The position numbers were made by a program, and so were the translations under genes. A stretch of 64,000 nucleotides of DNA from CAZAQS01 sp046485135 (GTDB lineage: Bacteria; Chloroflexota; Anaerolineae; Anaerolineales; UBA4823). Shown one piece after another: positions 8,698 to 16,714 of this stretch. The notes beneath the pieces are model-generated. The model was not told the origin of the DNA, did not search any database, and saw only the letters and a list, made by a program, of their open reading frames with translations. Position 1 is the first letter of the stretch, and the number at the start of each line of letters is the position of its first letter. The stretch spans positions 11,282 through 75,281 of the forward strand of contig JAWOHN010000140.1 in the NCBI GenBank assembly GCA_046485135.1. The letters run 5' to 3'.

Positions 8698-9024
8698 TTA
8701 TTGGCAATCAGCTAACCCTTCTGGGTTTTTCATTATGGACAAGTAACGGGAGAGACCATTTAGACTTCTGGCAACAATTACTAAGAAAATCAAAATAACG
8801 ACGAGATATACCAGAGGGACTGTCAAGGACCCAATCAGTAAAGGGAACCAGCGCAGCCCCCATTCTGTGTTCCAAGCGCCAAACCCGGTCGTCATCCATT
8901 GAAGAATGGTATTCAAAGGTGGATGGGGATCGCTCAGACTATTAAGCAATATTGTTGGTAAACCCTGTGCTTTTGCAACACCTTCAGTACGAAAGTGTCC
9001 GATAAAGTATTTCCGTTGGCTGTC
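8698..9024 (-). pseudogene. decayed remnant of a membrane glycosyltransferase (GT39/ArnT-like)
   Basis: The 393 bases between the lyase and ppgK hold only this frame, open from 9024 down to 8698 and without an ATG start. Its translation contains SLSDPHPPLNTIL, then EWGLRWFPLLIGSLTVPLVYL. This is the D-x-HPPL motif followed by the first luminal-loop and membrane helix pattern of dolichyl-phosphate-mannose-type glycosyltransferases (about residues 50-110 of a roughly 500-residue protein). The sequence then departs into generic hydrophobic residues and stops. I therefore read it as a leftover fragment of an ancestral GT39 gene. The alternative, a functional small membrane protein started at the TTG at 8949, cannot be excluded. 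Confidence 0.5.
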
Positions 9025-9069
9025 TCATTCCCAAATTTTTGCTAAAGTGTGATTTTCCTAAGCCGCAGC

Positions 9070-9813
9070 CTATTCTTCGGCAATGTTTATCGCAGCCATG
9101 GCTGCACCAATAATACCTGCATCGTTTAACAACTGGGCAGGAACAACTTTTGTTTGTACAGTGAGCAACGGGATAAATTTATCAGCTTTCTTGCTCACAC
9201 CACCGCCTAGGATGATCAGATCAGGCCAGAATAGACTTTCCATCGTCACCAAGAACTCATCAAAACGCGTGGCCCAGGCCTTCCAGGTTAGCATCTTTTC
9301 CTGACGCACAGCGTCTGAAGCGCGCAGTTCAGCATCCTTGCCTCGAATTTTTAGATGGCCAAATTCGGTATTGGGCAGAAGCTTTCCATCAATAAAGAGG
9401 GCGCTGCCTAAACCGGTGCCGATGGTGATCATCAGAACCACTCCTCTTTGTCCCTTACCTGCACCAAAAGCCATTTCTGCCAATCCGGCTGCATCAGCAT
9501 CATTTACCACCACAACCGGACAACCGGTCTTTTGAGCAAAGAGCGCCGAGGCTTTCTTCTCAATCCAGCGTGGGTGGACATTCGCGGCTGTAAAGGTCAC
9601 TCCATCCCGCACCACAGCAGGAAAACCGCAACCGATCGCACCATGCCACTCAAAATGCTTGGCAATTTCTGCTACCACATCCGCCACCGCGCGTGGCTTG
9701 GCAGGAATTGGGGTTGGGATACGATAACGGGAAGCGGTCAATGCACCAGATTGTGTATCCACCGGAGCTCCTTTGATACCTGAGCCACCTATGTCAATAC
9801 CTAGAATTTCCAT
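9070..9813 (-). CDS. ppgK: polyphosphate glucokinase-type ROK kinase
   Basis: The 247-residue product starts with GIDIGGSGIKGAPVD, the phosphate-binding loop form characteristic of polyphosphate glucokinases, and has VVVNDADAAGLAEM (catalytic Asp) and TIGTGLGSALF (second phosphate loop). These enzymes phosphorylate glucose to glucose-6-phosphate using inorganic polyphosphate and/or ATP. Length and block order agree with the short PpgK branch of the ROK family, which lacks the zinc-binding cysteine cluster of repressor-type ROK proteins. GGGAGG precedes the ATG by six bases. It stands alone, about 100 bases downstream of the metal-transport operon on the same strand. Donor preference cannot be judged from sequence. 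Confidence 0.9.
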   Translation of the reverse strand: MEILGIDIGGSGIKGAPVDTQSGALTASRYRIPTPIPAKPRAVADVVAEIAKHFEWHGAIGCGFPAVVRDGVTFTAANVHPRWIEKKASALFAQKTGCPVVVVNDADAAGLAEMAFGAGKGQRGVVLMITIGTGLGSALFIDGKLLPNTEFGHLKIRGKDAELRASDAVRQEKMLTWKAWATRFDEFLVTMESLFWPDLIILGGGVSKKADKFIPLLTVQTKVVPAQLLNDAGIIGAAMAAINIAEE

Positions 9814-9912
9814 TGTGTTCCTCCCGTTCAGATATGCATGCGAGGTAATTCATCGGCCTACTAAAATATCATCGAAAAACAGGTTACCCTGCAAGTATAA
9901 CTTAATCTTTTC

Positions 9913-10593
9913 CTACCGTTTGCTTTCCTCGACGAAAATCCTTTCTGTAATACCTGGTCCTAAAACAACATTATTGGTCTGATCACCGATCTGCATATGC
10001 AAATTCCCGTCAAAAGGAGAATATTTTATGATCGTAACCTGTATACCTGGGACCAGTCCAATCTCGCTCAGGTAACGCAATAAGACCAGGTCAGATGCGT
10101 CCACTCGACAAACGATAGCAACTTGCCCGGGACGCAAATCGCACAAACGTGTGTCTGCGGTAGGAGGCAAGCGCAGATCCCGGGTCGGGATCGGTTCGCC
10201 ATGCGGATCATGACTTGGGTCACCCAAAGCCTGGGCAATCCGTTCTTCCAGGTCCTCAGAGATGACATGCTCCAGACGATCTGCCTCTTCATGCACCTCA
10301 TCCCAGGAATAGCCCAAGGTCCGTTGCAGGAAGAGTTCTAGCAACCGGTGATGGCGGATGATCTCCAAGGCTACTGTCTGACCTGATTGAGTTAAGAGCA
10401 CTCCCCGGTGTTTTTGATACTCAACCAGCGGCGGATCCAAGGCTGCCATCCGTTGGATCATGCCCGTAACAGAAGCAGGCGTTATATTTAATCGTTCCGC
10501 TAATTGCGTGGTGCTAACCCGTTCCTGGATGGCCGCCAACTCGTAAATTGCTTTGAGATAATCTTCTACCGCGTGGGAATGCTCACTACGCAT
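9913..10593 (-). CDS. DtxR/MntR-family metal-dependent transcriptional repressor
   Basis: The 226-residue protein has an N-terminal winged helix (about residues 5-65, with the recognition part around TPASVTGMIQRM), a metal-binding and dimerisation domain rich in His/Glu (RHHRLLELFL, HEEADRLEHVIS), and a C-terminal SH3-like FeoA domain (about residues 148-222). This is the long DtxR/IdeR architecture. It is the last gene of the metal ABC operon, three bases after the permease stop, matching the troABCDR arrangement. It probably represses the operon when manganese or iron is sufficient; a DtxR-like operator lies at 14530-14548. The start is supported by GAGGTG upstream of the ATG. Confidence 0.92.
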   Translation of the reverse strand: MRSEHSHAVEDYLKAIYELAAIQERVSTTQLAERLNITPASVTGMIQRMAALDPPLVEYQKHRGVLLTQSGQTVALEIIRHHRLLELFLQRTLGYSWDEVHEEADRLEHVISEDLEERIAQALGDPSHDPHGEPIPTRDLRLPPTADTRLCDLRPGQVAIVCRVDASDLVLLRYLSEIGLVPGIQVTIIKYSPFDGNLHMQIGDQTNNVVLGPGITERIFVEESKR

Positions 10594-10596
10594 GGG

Positions 10597-11706
10597 TCAC
10601 CTCATCATCACTTCTTGGGCTAAAGCGCGCCCCTTCTCAGATAATACCAGATTCCCTTTAACGTTTAAAAGTAATCCCCGCTGCTCAGCTCGTTGAACGA
10701 GCGTACTTGCAAAGGCCGGCTCCCAACGGAGGTGTTCGTGCAAATGAACGAGACTATTTTCCTGTTCTGCTTCAGGCTGACCTTCATGATGAAACAGATG
10801 GATGGCTAACATCGTTTGGGCAAACTCAAAGCGTTGGCGAGTGCGCCGCCGGGCATTAGCCAACAAACCGCGCTCCGGAGCAAACAGAAATGCCAACCCG
10901 AACAGGACCCCAGCCATGGTTGCCATTGAGCCAGCGATGGATGCATCCAAGGCAAAGGCCAACCAATATCCGCTGATGGCGCTACCCACCCCAATGAGCA
11001 CGCTCAAACCCAGCATACGAGACAATCGATCGGTCAGCATATAGGCCGTGATCGGTGGGGCAACCATTAACGCAACTACCAGGATAGAACCCACCGTTTC
11101 AAAGGCTCCCACTGCTGTAATTGATACAAGCGTCATCAGGGCATAATGGAGAAGACCAGGAGCGAAACCCAGACTGGCTGCCAAACCGGCATCAAAGGTA
11201 GCCAGCTTTAGTTCTTTATAAAAGAGCCCAATAAAGACCAGGTTAAGGACCAGGATGCCTCCCATCAAATAGAGCGATAAAGGCCCAATATCAAACCCAA
11301 AGGGGGTGAAACGAGTAAAAGGGGCGAAAGCCAGTTCACCCATTAGAACAGCGTCGGTATCCAGGTGTACTCCACTGGCATAACGAGAGATCAGGATGAC
11401 TGCCAGGCTAAACAAAGCTGGAAACACCAATCCAACAGCGGCATCTTCTTTGACCAGACGGGTTTTCAAGAGCAGCTCCACCAGAGCAACGGTAACCACA
11501 CCCATCAGCGCAGCCCCCAGCAATAACAGCGGAGAAGCCAAATCTTCAGTGATGAAGAAGGCTAGCACAATGCCAAGCAGGACCGTGTGGGTAATGGCAT
11601 CGCTCATCATAGCCAAACGCCGGAGCACCAGGAACACTCCCGGTAATGCACAAGCAGAGGCAACTACAATTGCTATGAGTTGCAGTTCAATCTGGACGGT
11701 TGTCAT
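10597..11706 (-). CDS. metal ABC transporter permease with C-terminal winged-helix-like extension
   Basis: This 369-residue protein is a TroD/ZnuB-class inner-membrane permease with about eight hydrophobic helices in the first 285 residues and the conserved VALMVAPPITA segment near residue 195. It works with the second permease and the ATPase to import Mn, Zn or Fe. The last 80 residues are soluble and unlike a plain permease: a His-rich stretch (LFHHEGQPEAEQ, HLHEHLRW) followed by GNLVLSEKGRALAQEV, which looks like the wing of a DtxR-type winged helix. Such extended permeases are known in tro-like operons. Its start overlaps the preceding permease stop by four bases, and the repressor gene begins three bases after its stop. 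Confidence 0.93.
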   Translation of the reverse strand: MTTVQIELQLIAIVVASACALPGVFLVLRRLAMMSDAITHTVLLGIVLAFFITEDLASPLLLLGAALMGVVTVALVELLLKTRLVKEDAAVGLVFPALFSLAVILISRYASGVHLDTDAVLMGELAFAPFTRFTPFGFDIGPLSLYLMGGILVLNLVFIGLFYKELKLATFDAGLAASLGFAPGLLHYALMTLVSITAVGAFETVGSILVVALMVAPPITAYMLTDRLSRMLGLSVLIGVGSAISGYWLAFALDASIAGSMATMAGVLFGLAFLFAPERGLLANARRRTRQRFEFAQTMLAIHLFHHEGQPEAEQENSLVHLHEHLRWEPAFASTLVQRAEQRGLLLNVKGNLVLSEKGRALAQEVMMR

Positions 11707-12641
11707 TTTTTATTCACCCCACTACGAGTCCTAAGATCTCCAAACCACAGAGTCTCACGGTTTTGTCTATGCCGCACCCATCCCCAGAACAAGCCCCGCT
11801 GGGGAGCCAATAATAGAGAGACTACCACAATCAGGCTAATCGAAAGCACGATTGTCGGCCCTGTGGAAAGCCTGGGTAACAGACTGCTAACCAAGACCCC
11901 ACTGATCCCAGACAATGCACCGAAGGTGGCGGACAGGAGAACCATCCAGCCTAAACGATCCGTCCATTGGCGAGCTGCGGCGGCAGGCGCAACCACCATC
12001 GCGCTCATCAGAACTACCCCCACAGATTGAAGGCCGATCACAATCGCCACAACCAGTAGCGAAGTCAACAGGACATCCAGTGCACGCATGGGTAAACCTA
12101 AACTGGCGCCAAACTCAACATCGAAACTGAGCAGTTTAAATTCTTTCCAGAACAATCCCATCAGCAGCAAGGCTACTCCTCCTAAAGCCGCCATTGTTAT
12201 CACATCCGCCTCTAACATGGTTGCTGCCTGACCGAAGAGGAAGCGATCCAACCCGGCCTGCCTGGCATCTGGCAGACGTTGCACGAAGGTCAGCAAGACC
12301 AGCCCAAAGCCAAAAAATACCGAAAGGACAAAGCCTAAAGCGCTGTCCTGCTTGATACGGGTATTTTGAACAATAGCCATCACAACGATCGTTCCTGCCC
12401 ACCCCGCCAGGATGGCGCCCATCATCAGGAACAAAGGCGCTTTGCTGCGAAAGATGATGAAAGCCAGTACAATTCCCGGCAGCGCTGCGTGCGAGATGGC
12501 GTCCCCGATCAGCGATTGCTTTCGCAGGACAGCAAAGCAGCCCAGCGCGCCGCTGACAATGCCTAAAATTGCAGCACCAAGAGCAACTACCCGGAAAGTG
12601 TAATCAAACAAGAAGATATCAAATATTGAGATTGAAATCAT
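11703..12641 (-). CDS. metal ABC transporter permease (TroC/ZnuB family)
   Basis: The 312-residue integral membrane protein has eight to nine hydrophobic helices, the SHAALPGIVLAF segment in the first third and VVLMSAMVVAPAAAA in the second half, all standard for the ABC-3 family of Mn/Zn/Fe permeases. It lacks the soluble tail of its partner at 10597-11706. The two are likely to form a heterodimeric channel. It overlaps the ATPase gene by four bases upstream and the second permease by four bases downstream, so translation of the three is coupled. Confidence 0.93.
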   Translation of the reverse strand: MISISIFDIFLFDYTFRVVALGAAILGIVSGALGCFAVLRKQSLIGDAISHAALPGIVLAFIIFRSKAPLFLMMGAILAGWAGTIVVMAIVQNTRIKQDSALGFVLSVFFGFGLVLLTFVQRLPDARQAGLDRFLFGQAATMLEADVITMAALGGVALLLMGLFWKEFKLLSFDVEFGASLGLPMRALDVLLTSLLVVAIVIGLQSVGVVLMSAMVVAPAAAARQWTDRLGWMVLLSATFGALSGISGVLVSSLLPRLSTGPTIVLSISLIVVVSLLLAPQRGLFWGWVRHRQNRETLWFGDLRTRSGVNKK

Positions 12642-13453
12642 GGTCGGGTTTCCTGCCAGGTGGTTTTGTCCCGGTAATCCTGCTCCAGTTCATACTGGTG
12701 AGGGGCTGGAACTGAGGCCTGGTTTAGGAAAGCAACTCTGCCTCCATAAGTCATCCGTAAGTTTTGCTCGTTGAAAACCTGTGTGACCGGACCGCTGGCA
12801 ATCCGCCTGACATTCATGAGGGTGACCCAATCGAAATACTCGGGCACGGTCTGCAGATCATGGTGAACCACTACGACAGTCTTGCCGACTTGGCGCAGGT
12901 CTTGTAGCAATGACACAATGGCTCGTTCAGTGGTAGCGTCGACGCCTTGGAACGGCTCATCCATGAAATATACCTGGGCATCCTGTGCCAGCGCTCTCGC
13001 CAGGAATACCCTCTGCTGCTGGCCTCCTGAGAGCTGGCTGATCTGCCGGTCAGCAAACTCACTCATGCCAACTTTTTCAAGGGCTTGCATCGCTTGGGTT
13101 TCATGAGCGCGGTCAGGCCGGCGCAGCCACCCAATGCTCCCATAGCGACCCATCATCACAACATCCTTGACATCCGTAGGGAAATCCCAATCCACGCTGC
13201 CGCGTTGTGGGACATATCCCACCAACCGGCGCTGTTCCAGGTAGGGTTTCCCATGGATGAGCACCTGACCTGCTGCCGGACGGATCAGACCCAGGATTGC
13301 CTTGATCAGGGTGGTCTTGCCAGCGCCATTTGGACCAATAATAGCCATCAGCGTGCCGCTGGGAACCTCCAGGTCAATATCCCACAGCACCGGCGTATCA
13401 CGATATGCAACTGTCAGATCAAAGACCTCAATTGCTTTGGTATCGTTCATCAT
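12638..13453 (-). CDS. metal ABC transporter ATP-binding protein
   Basis: The 271-residue cytoplasmic ATPase has Walker A GPNGAGKTT, signature LSGGQQQRVFLARAL and Walker B VYFMDEPFQGVD, followed by the switch His in VVVHHDL. The PFQGVD form and overall length are typical of the Mn/Zn/Fe importer ATPases (MntB, TroB, ZnuC). It powers the two permeases encoded immediately downstream. Two consecutive ATGs are available at the start; GGAGGG upstream fits the first at 13453. A 125-base gap separates it from the binding-protein gene and includes a 7-bp inverted repeat (CCGCGCT/AGCGCGG), possibly helping adjust subunit levels. Confidence 0.95.
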   Translation of the reverse strand: MMNDTKAIEVFDLTVAYRDTPVLWDIDLEVPSGTLMAIIGPNGAGKTTLIKAILGLIRPAAGQVLIHGKPYLEQRRLVGYVPQRGSVDWDFPTDVKDVVMMGRYGSIGWLRRPDRAHETQAMQALEKVGMSEFADRQISQLSGGQQQRVFLARALAQDAQVYFMDEPFQGVDATTERAIVSLLQDLRQVGKTVVVVHHDLQTVPEYFDWVTLMNVRRIASGPVTQVFNEQNLRMTYGGRVAFLNQASVPAPHQYELEQDYRDKTTWQETRP

Positions 13454-13578
13454 TATTTATCCCTCCACCTCAAATAATTAAACCTTGTCTTCATTATCCC
13501 GACCTAACAATAAGGAGAGCTGCCGCGCTAGAATATTAATCGGGGGAGATCAGCGCGGTTTTCCCCAGTAGACCCAAC

Positions 13579-14514
13579 TTATTCAGTAGAAAGCGCATCG
13601 ATAATGGTATCGATGTTGTGCCGGACCATGCCAATATATGTCCCTTCTGGTGTCCCAGGATTTCCAAGGGCATCGGAGAAGAGCTCACCCCCCAAGCGTA
13701 CAGCGAAACCTTGCGCTTGAACGGCTGCTCGCACGGCATCTATCGTCCGAGTTGGAACAGAGGTTTCTATAAATAAGGCTGGAACACGCCGTTCTACAAT
13801 AAAAGCAGCCAGATCTTGGACATCGGCAGTGCTCGCTTCAGAGACAGTGCTGATACCTTGCAATCCACGGACCTCAAATCCATACGCCCGCCCAAAGTAG
13901 TTGAAAGCATCATGAGCCGTGATCAGAATCCGTTGGTCAGGCGCTACTTTGGCTGCCTGGCTCTGGACGTATTGATGTAAAACTTCCAGCTCTGCCAGGT
14001 ACCTGGAGGCGTTGCTCTGATAAATTTCTGTGTGAGCAGGGTCAAGCTCAACCAGACTATCTCTCACTGCCCGAACGGCTTCCATCCACAGGCTTACATC
14101 CATCCAGATATGCGGGTCGTAAGCGCCTTCAAACTCAAGCGGCGCCAGCAGGTAAGCCCGATCGATGCCATCCGAGACAGCCACAATTACTGTCCTGGAG
14201 TGCATTTGCTCCAGAACTTCTCCGAGCTGGGCTTCCAGGTGTAAACCGTTATAAAAAATGATGTCGGCATTCATCAGCTCCGTAACATTTCCTGCAGTGG
14301 CCTTGTAAAGATGAGGATCAACACCCGGACCCATCAACCCTGTAACCTGAATTCTCTCTCCACCTACATTTTCTACGATATCAGTGATCATTCCTGTCGT
14401 CGTGACAGCATTAATCGTTCGTTCAGAGATATCTGCATCAGCCATCGCCATTTGATTACAACCAACCAGACCGAACACCCCCAAAACCACCAGCAATAAT
14501 ATTGTACGTAACAT
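13579..14514 (-). CDS. metal ABC transporter substrate-binding lipoprotein
   Basis: I choose the ATG at 14514 because GGAGG sits six bases before it; an in-frame TTG at 14520 is less likely. The 311-residue product has a lipobox ending at Cys19 (LVGC) and the metal-ligand His motifs of the TroA/MntA/ZnuA cluster-9 family: DPHLYKAT, FYNGLHLEAQ, YDPHIWMDV, plus the late Asp/Glu positions. It lacks the long His-rich loop usual in zinc-specific ZnuA, so manganese or iron is more likely, but this is inference. It is the first gene of the transporter-repressor operon and is anchored at the outer face of the membrane. Confidence 0.93.
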   Translation of the reverse strand: MLRTILLLVVLGVFGLVGCNQMAMADADISERTINAVTTTGMITDIVENVGGERIQVTGLMGPGVDPHLYKATAGNVTELMNADIIFYNGLHLEAQLGEVLEQMHSRTVIVAVSDGIDRAYLLAPLEFEGAYDPHIWMDVSLWMEAVRAVRDSLVELDPAHTEIYQSNASRYLAELEVLHQYVQSQAAKVAPDQRILITAHDAFNYFGRAYGFEVRGLQGISTVSEASTADVQDLAAFIVERRVPALFIETSVPTRTIDAVRAAVQAQGFAVRLGGELFSDALGNPGTPEGTYIGMVRHNIDTIIDALSTE

Positions 14515-14529
14515 ATACAACCTCCAAAT

Positions 14530-14548
14530 TTAGGAAAGACTAATTTAT
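14530..14548. promoter_or_regulatory. candidate DtxR-family operator of the metal transport operon
   Basis: The 19 bases beginning TTAGGAAAGACTAA match the DtxR/IdeR consensus at 13 of 19 positions by my count, including the TTAGG half-site and the central AG-CTAA core. The site lies between the -10 element and the start of the binding-protein gene, where a repressor would block transcription. A second TTAGG half-site occurs 22 bases away at 14552-14556, two helical turns along the DNA. The operon encodes its own DtxR-type regulator as its last gene. Confidence 0.6.
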
Positions 14549-14576
14549 ATTTTAGGCGATATTTCTATTTTGTCAA
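14549..14576 (-). promoter_or_regulatory. promoter of the metal transport operon
   Basis: On the minus strand there is a perfect -35 hexamer TTGACA (14571-14576) and a -10 TAAAAT (14549-14554), separated by 16 bases. It lies about 35 bases upstream of the binding-protein start codon, and the predicted start of transcription falls inside the candidate operator. Confidence 0.75.
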
Positions 14577-14607
14577 GGATTAAATTGGGCAATTTTGACC
14601 TTTAATA

Positions 14608-14636
14608 TTGACTTGGTGGCTTTGGAAACGTAAAAT
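14608..14636 (+). promoter_or_regulatory. promoter of the acetyl-CoA synthetase gene
   Basis: TTGACT (14608-14613) and TAAAAT (14631-14636) are separated by exactly 17 bases and lie about 75 bases before the acsA start codon, leaving an AU-rich leader with an AAAGGGAG ribosome-binding site at 14693-14700. The gene is divergent from the metal transport operon, whose promoter is about 30 bases to the left. Confidence 0.7.
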
Positions 14637-14710
14637 CATAGGAGACACGCTCAGTCTGAAATTATTTAAGTTCAATATAAGTTCATAAATAGAAAGGGAG
14701 AATACATATC

Positions 14711-16654
14711 ATGGACGATGCATCCATTTCCACACCGAAAAAAACTTCACAGGTTGCTCAAAATGGGTATCCAGAAATTGAAAGCCCCTTTTACAGCCCC
14801 CCTACAGAAATCATAGAAGCTGCTAATATAAAAGAATACCATCAGCTCTACCAAGATTCCCTGGCCAACCCACAGGACTTTTGGGCAAAATGTGCCGATG
14901 AGTTAGAGTGGTTCAAGAAATGGGATGCAGTGCTTGATGAAAAGTCTCCCCCATTCTATAAATGGTTCACCGGTGGTGTAACGAATATCGTCCATAACGC
15001 CCTTGATCGCCACGTAAAGACCTATCGTAAAAACAAGCTGGCTCTGATTTGGGAAGGAGAACCGGGAGATATGAGGACGTATTCCTATTTCTCCTTGCAC
15101 CGGGAAGTTTGCAAATTCTCCAACCTACTCCGCAGCATGGGGGTGAAGAAAGGCGATATTGTCACAATTTATCTACCTCGCATCCCAGAGCAAATCATCG
15201 CCATGCTTTCATGTGCAAAGATCGGCGCACCGCACAGCGTGGTGTATGGCGGCTTCAGTGTCGAGGCCCTGGCAGAGCGGATCGAGGATGCTCAAAGTCG
15301 AGTGCTGATCACATCAGATGGCGGTTGGTTGCGTGGAAAGATCGTTCCCCTGAAGGACATTGCAGATGAAGCCATGGCGCGGCAACCCACAATTGAAAGT
15401 TGCATTGTCGTCAAACGCACCGGTCAAGAGATATACATGGAGCCAGGCCGAGATTACTGGTACCACGATCTAATGAGCCTGCCAATTTCCAGTCCCTTAT
15501 GCTATACGGAGCCCCTTGATGCAGAGGACCCATTATTCATCCTTTACACGTCCGGCACCACGGGGCGACCGAAAGGTGTTTTGCATACCCACGGCGGTTA
15601 TATGGTCCACACCTATACCACCCTTAAATATGTATTTGATATAAAAGACGAGGACCGCTGGTGGTGTGCAGCTGATCCGGGCTGGGTCACTGGACATAGT
15701 TATATTGTTTATGGTCCATTGCTCAACGGAGCGACCAGTTTTATGTATGAAGGTGCTCCTAATCATCCTTATCCCAACCGTTGGTGGCAAATGGTCGAAA
15801 AGTATGGGATTACCATCCTCTATACTGCGCCAACAGCAATCCGGGGTCTCATGCGTTTTGGGGATGCCTGGGCATCTCGCCACGATCTGAGCAGCCTGCG
15901 CCTGCTCGGCAGTGTCGGTGAACCTATCAACCCTGAAGCCTGGAAGTGGTACTACACTGTGATCGGCAAAGAACGCTGCCCGATCATGGATACCTGGTGG
16001 CAAACCGAAACCGGAGGATTCATGATCACCCCCTTACCGATCACTCCGCTTAAACCAGGCTCTGCTACCCTGCCCTTCTTTGGCATCGATGTGGACGTGG
16101 TTGACGAGCAAGGGAAGCCTGTACCCGCCGGAGATGAAGGTTATCTGGTAATCAAGACTCCCTGGCCAGGGATGTTACGCACGATTTACCGGGATCCAGA
16201 GCGGTACCAGCAACAATATTGGGGGAAATTTGGAAATATGTACCAGACCGGCGACTCTGCTCGAAAAGATAACGATGGCTATATTTGGATAATTGGGAGG
16301 ATGGATGATGTCATCAAGGTCAGTGGTTACCGTTTGGGAACTGCTGAAGTAGAAAGCGCCCTGGTTAGCCATCCCGCGGTGGCTGAGGCTGCTGCTATCG
16401 GTTTGCCCCACGAAATCAAAGGGAATGCGATTCATGCATACGTGCTATTGAAATCCGGCGTGGAAAAGAGCGAAAAACTGCGGGATGAACTACGCAAACA
16501 TGTCGGTCACGAGATCGGGCCAATTGCCAAGCCTGAAGATGTAACCTTTGTGGACCTGCTCCCCAAAACCCGGAGTGGCAAGATCATGCGCCGGCTGTTG
16601 AGAGCCAGAGCGCTGGGACAACCAGATGGCGATATCAGTACTTTGGAAGAATAA
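14711..16654 (+). CDS. acsA: acetyl-CoA synthetase (AMP-forming)
   Basis: The 647-residue enzyme has the full adenylating set: YTSGTTGRPKG phosphate loop (about residues 279-289), LRLLGSVGEPINPEAW and DTWWQTETGG (acyl and AMP pocket), YQTGDSARKDNDGY, the hinge IIGRMDDVIKVSGYR, and C-terminal SGKIMRRLL with the catalytic, acetylation-regulated Lys624. DTWWQTE with its Trp is typical of acetate-specific enzymes. It converts acetate, ATP and CoA to acetyl-CoA, AMP and pyrophosphate. Length matches the family. It has its own promoter and ends at a strong hairpin shared with the convergent molybdenum-hydroxylase operon. Propionate activity cannot be excluded. Confidence 0.95.
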   Translation: MDDASISTPKKTSQVAQNGYPEIESPFYSPPTEIIEAANIKEYHQLYQDSLANPQDFWAKCADELEWFKKWDAVLDEKSPPFYKWFTGGVTNIVHNALDRHVKTYRKNKLALIWEGEPGDMRTYSYFSLHREVCKFSNLLRSMGVKKGDIVTIYLPRIPEQIIAMLSCAKIGAPHSVVYGGFSVEALAERIEDAQSRVLITSDGGWLRGKIVPLKDIADEAMARQPTIESCIVVKRTGQEIYMEPGRDYWYHDLMSLPISSPLCYTEPLDAEDPLFILYTSGTTGRPKGVLHTHGGYMVHTYTTLKYVFDIKDEDRWWCAADPGWVTGHSYIVYGPLLNGATSFMYEGAPNHPYPNRWWQMVEKYGITILYTAPTAIRGLMRFGDAWASRHDLSSLRLLGSVGEPINPEAWKWYYTVIGKERCPIMDTWWQTETGGFMITPLPITPLKPGSATLPFFGIDVDVVDEQGKPVPAGDEGYLVIKTPWPGMLRTIYRDPERYQQQYWGKFGNMYQTGDSARKDNDGYIWIIGRMDDVIKVSGYRLGTAEVESALVSHPAVAEAAAIGLPHEIKGNAIHAYVLLKSGVEKSEKLRDELRKHVGHEIGPIAKPEDVTFVDLLPKTRSGKIMRRLLRARALGQPDGDISTLEE

Positions 16655-16661
16655 ATAAATA

Positions 16662-16702
16662 GCCGGCTGTACCAGCGTATGCATAGCGCTGGTACAGCCG
16701 GC
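16662..16702. terminator. bidirectional transcription terminator hairpin
   Basis: A perfect 16-bp inverted repeat (16662-16677 and 16687-16702) with a 9-base loop sits between the stops of two convergent genes. On the minus strand the hairpin is followed by a T-rich run (TATTTATTTATTC), and on the plus strand by a short AAAGTTTAA segment. It probably ends both the acsA and the molybdenum-hydroxylase transcripts. Confidence 0.85.
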
Positions 16703-16714
16703 AGCAAAGTTTAA

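Noticed and set aside
13521..13560. Terminator between the metal-binding protein and ATPase genes
   Set aside because: The 7-bp inverted repeat has a 22-base loop and no T-run; kept only as a remark under the ATPase gene.
15533..16003. 156-codon open frame antisense to acsA
   Set aside because: It lies wholly inside a clear enzyme gene, has no family likeness and no ribosome-binding site; it is a by-product of codon bias.
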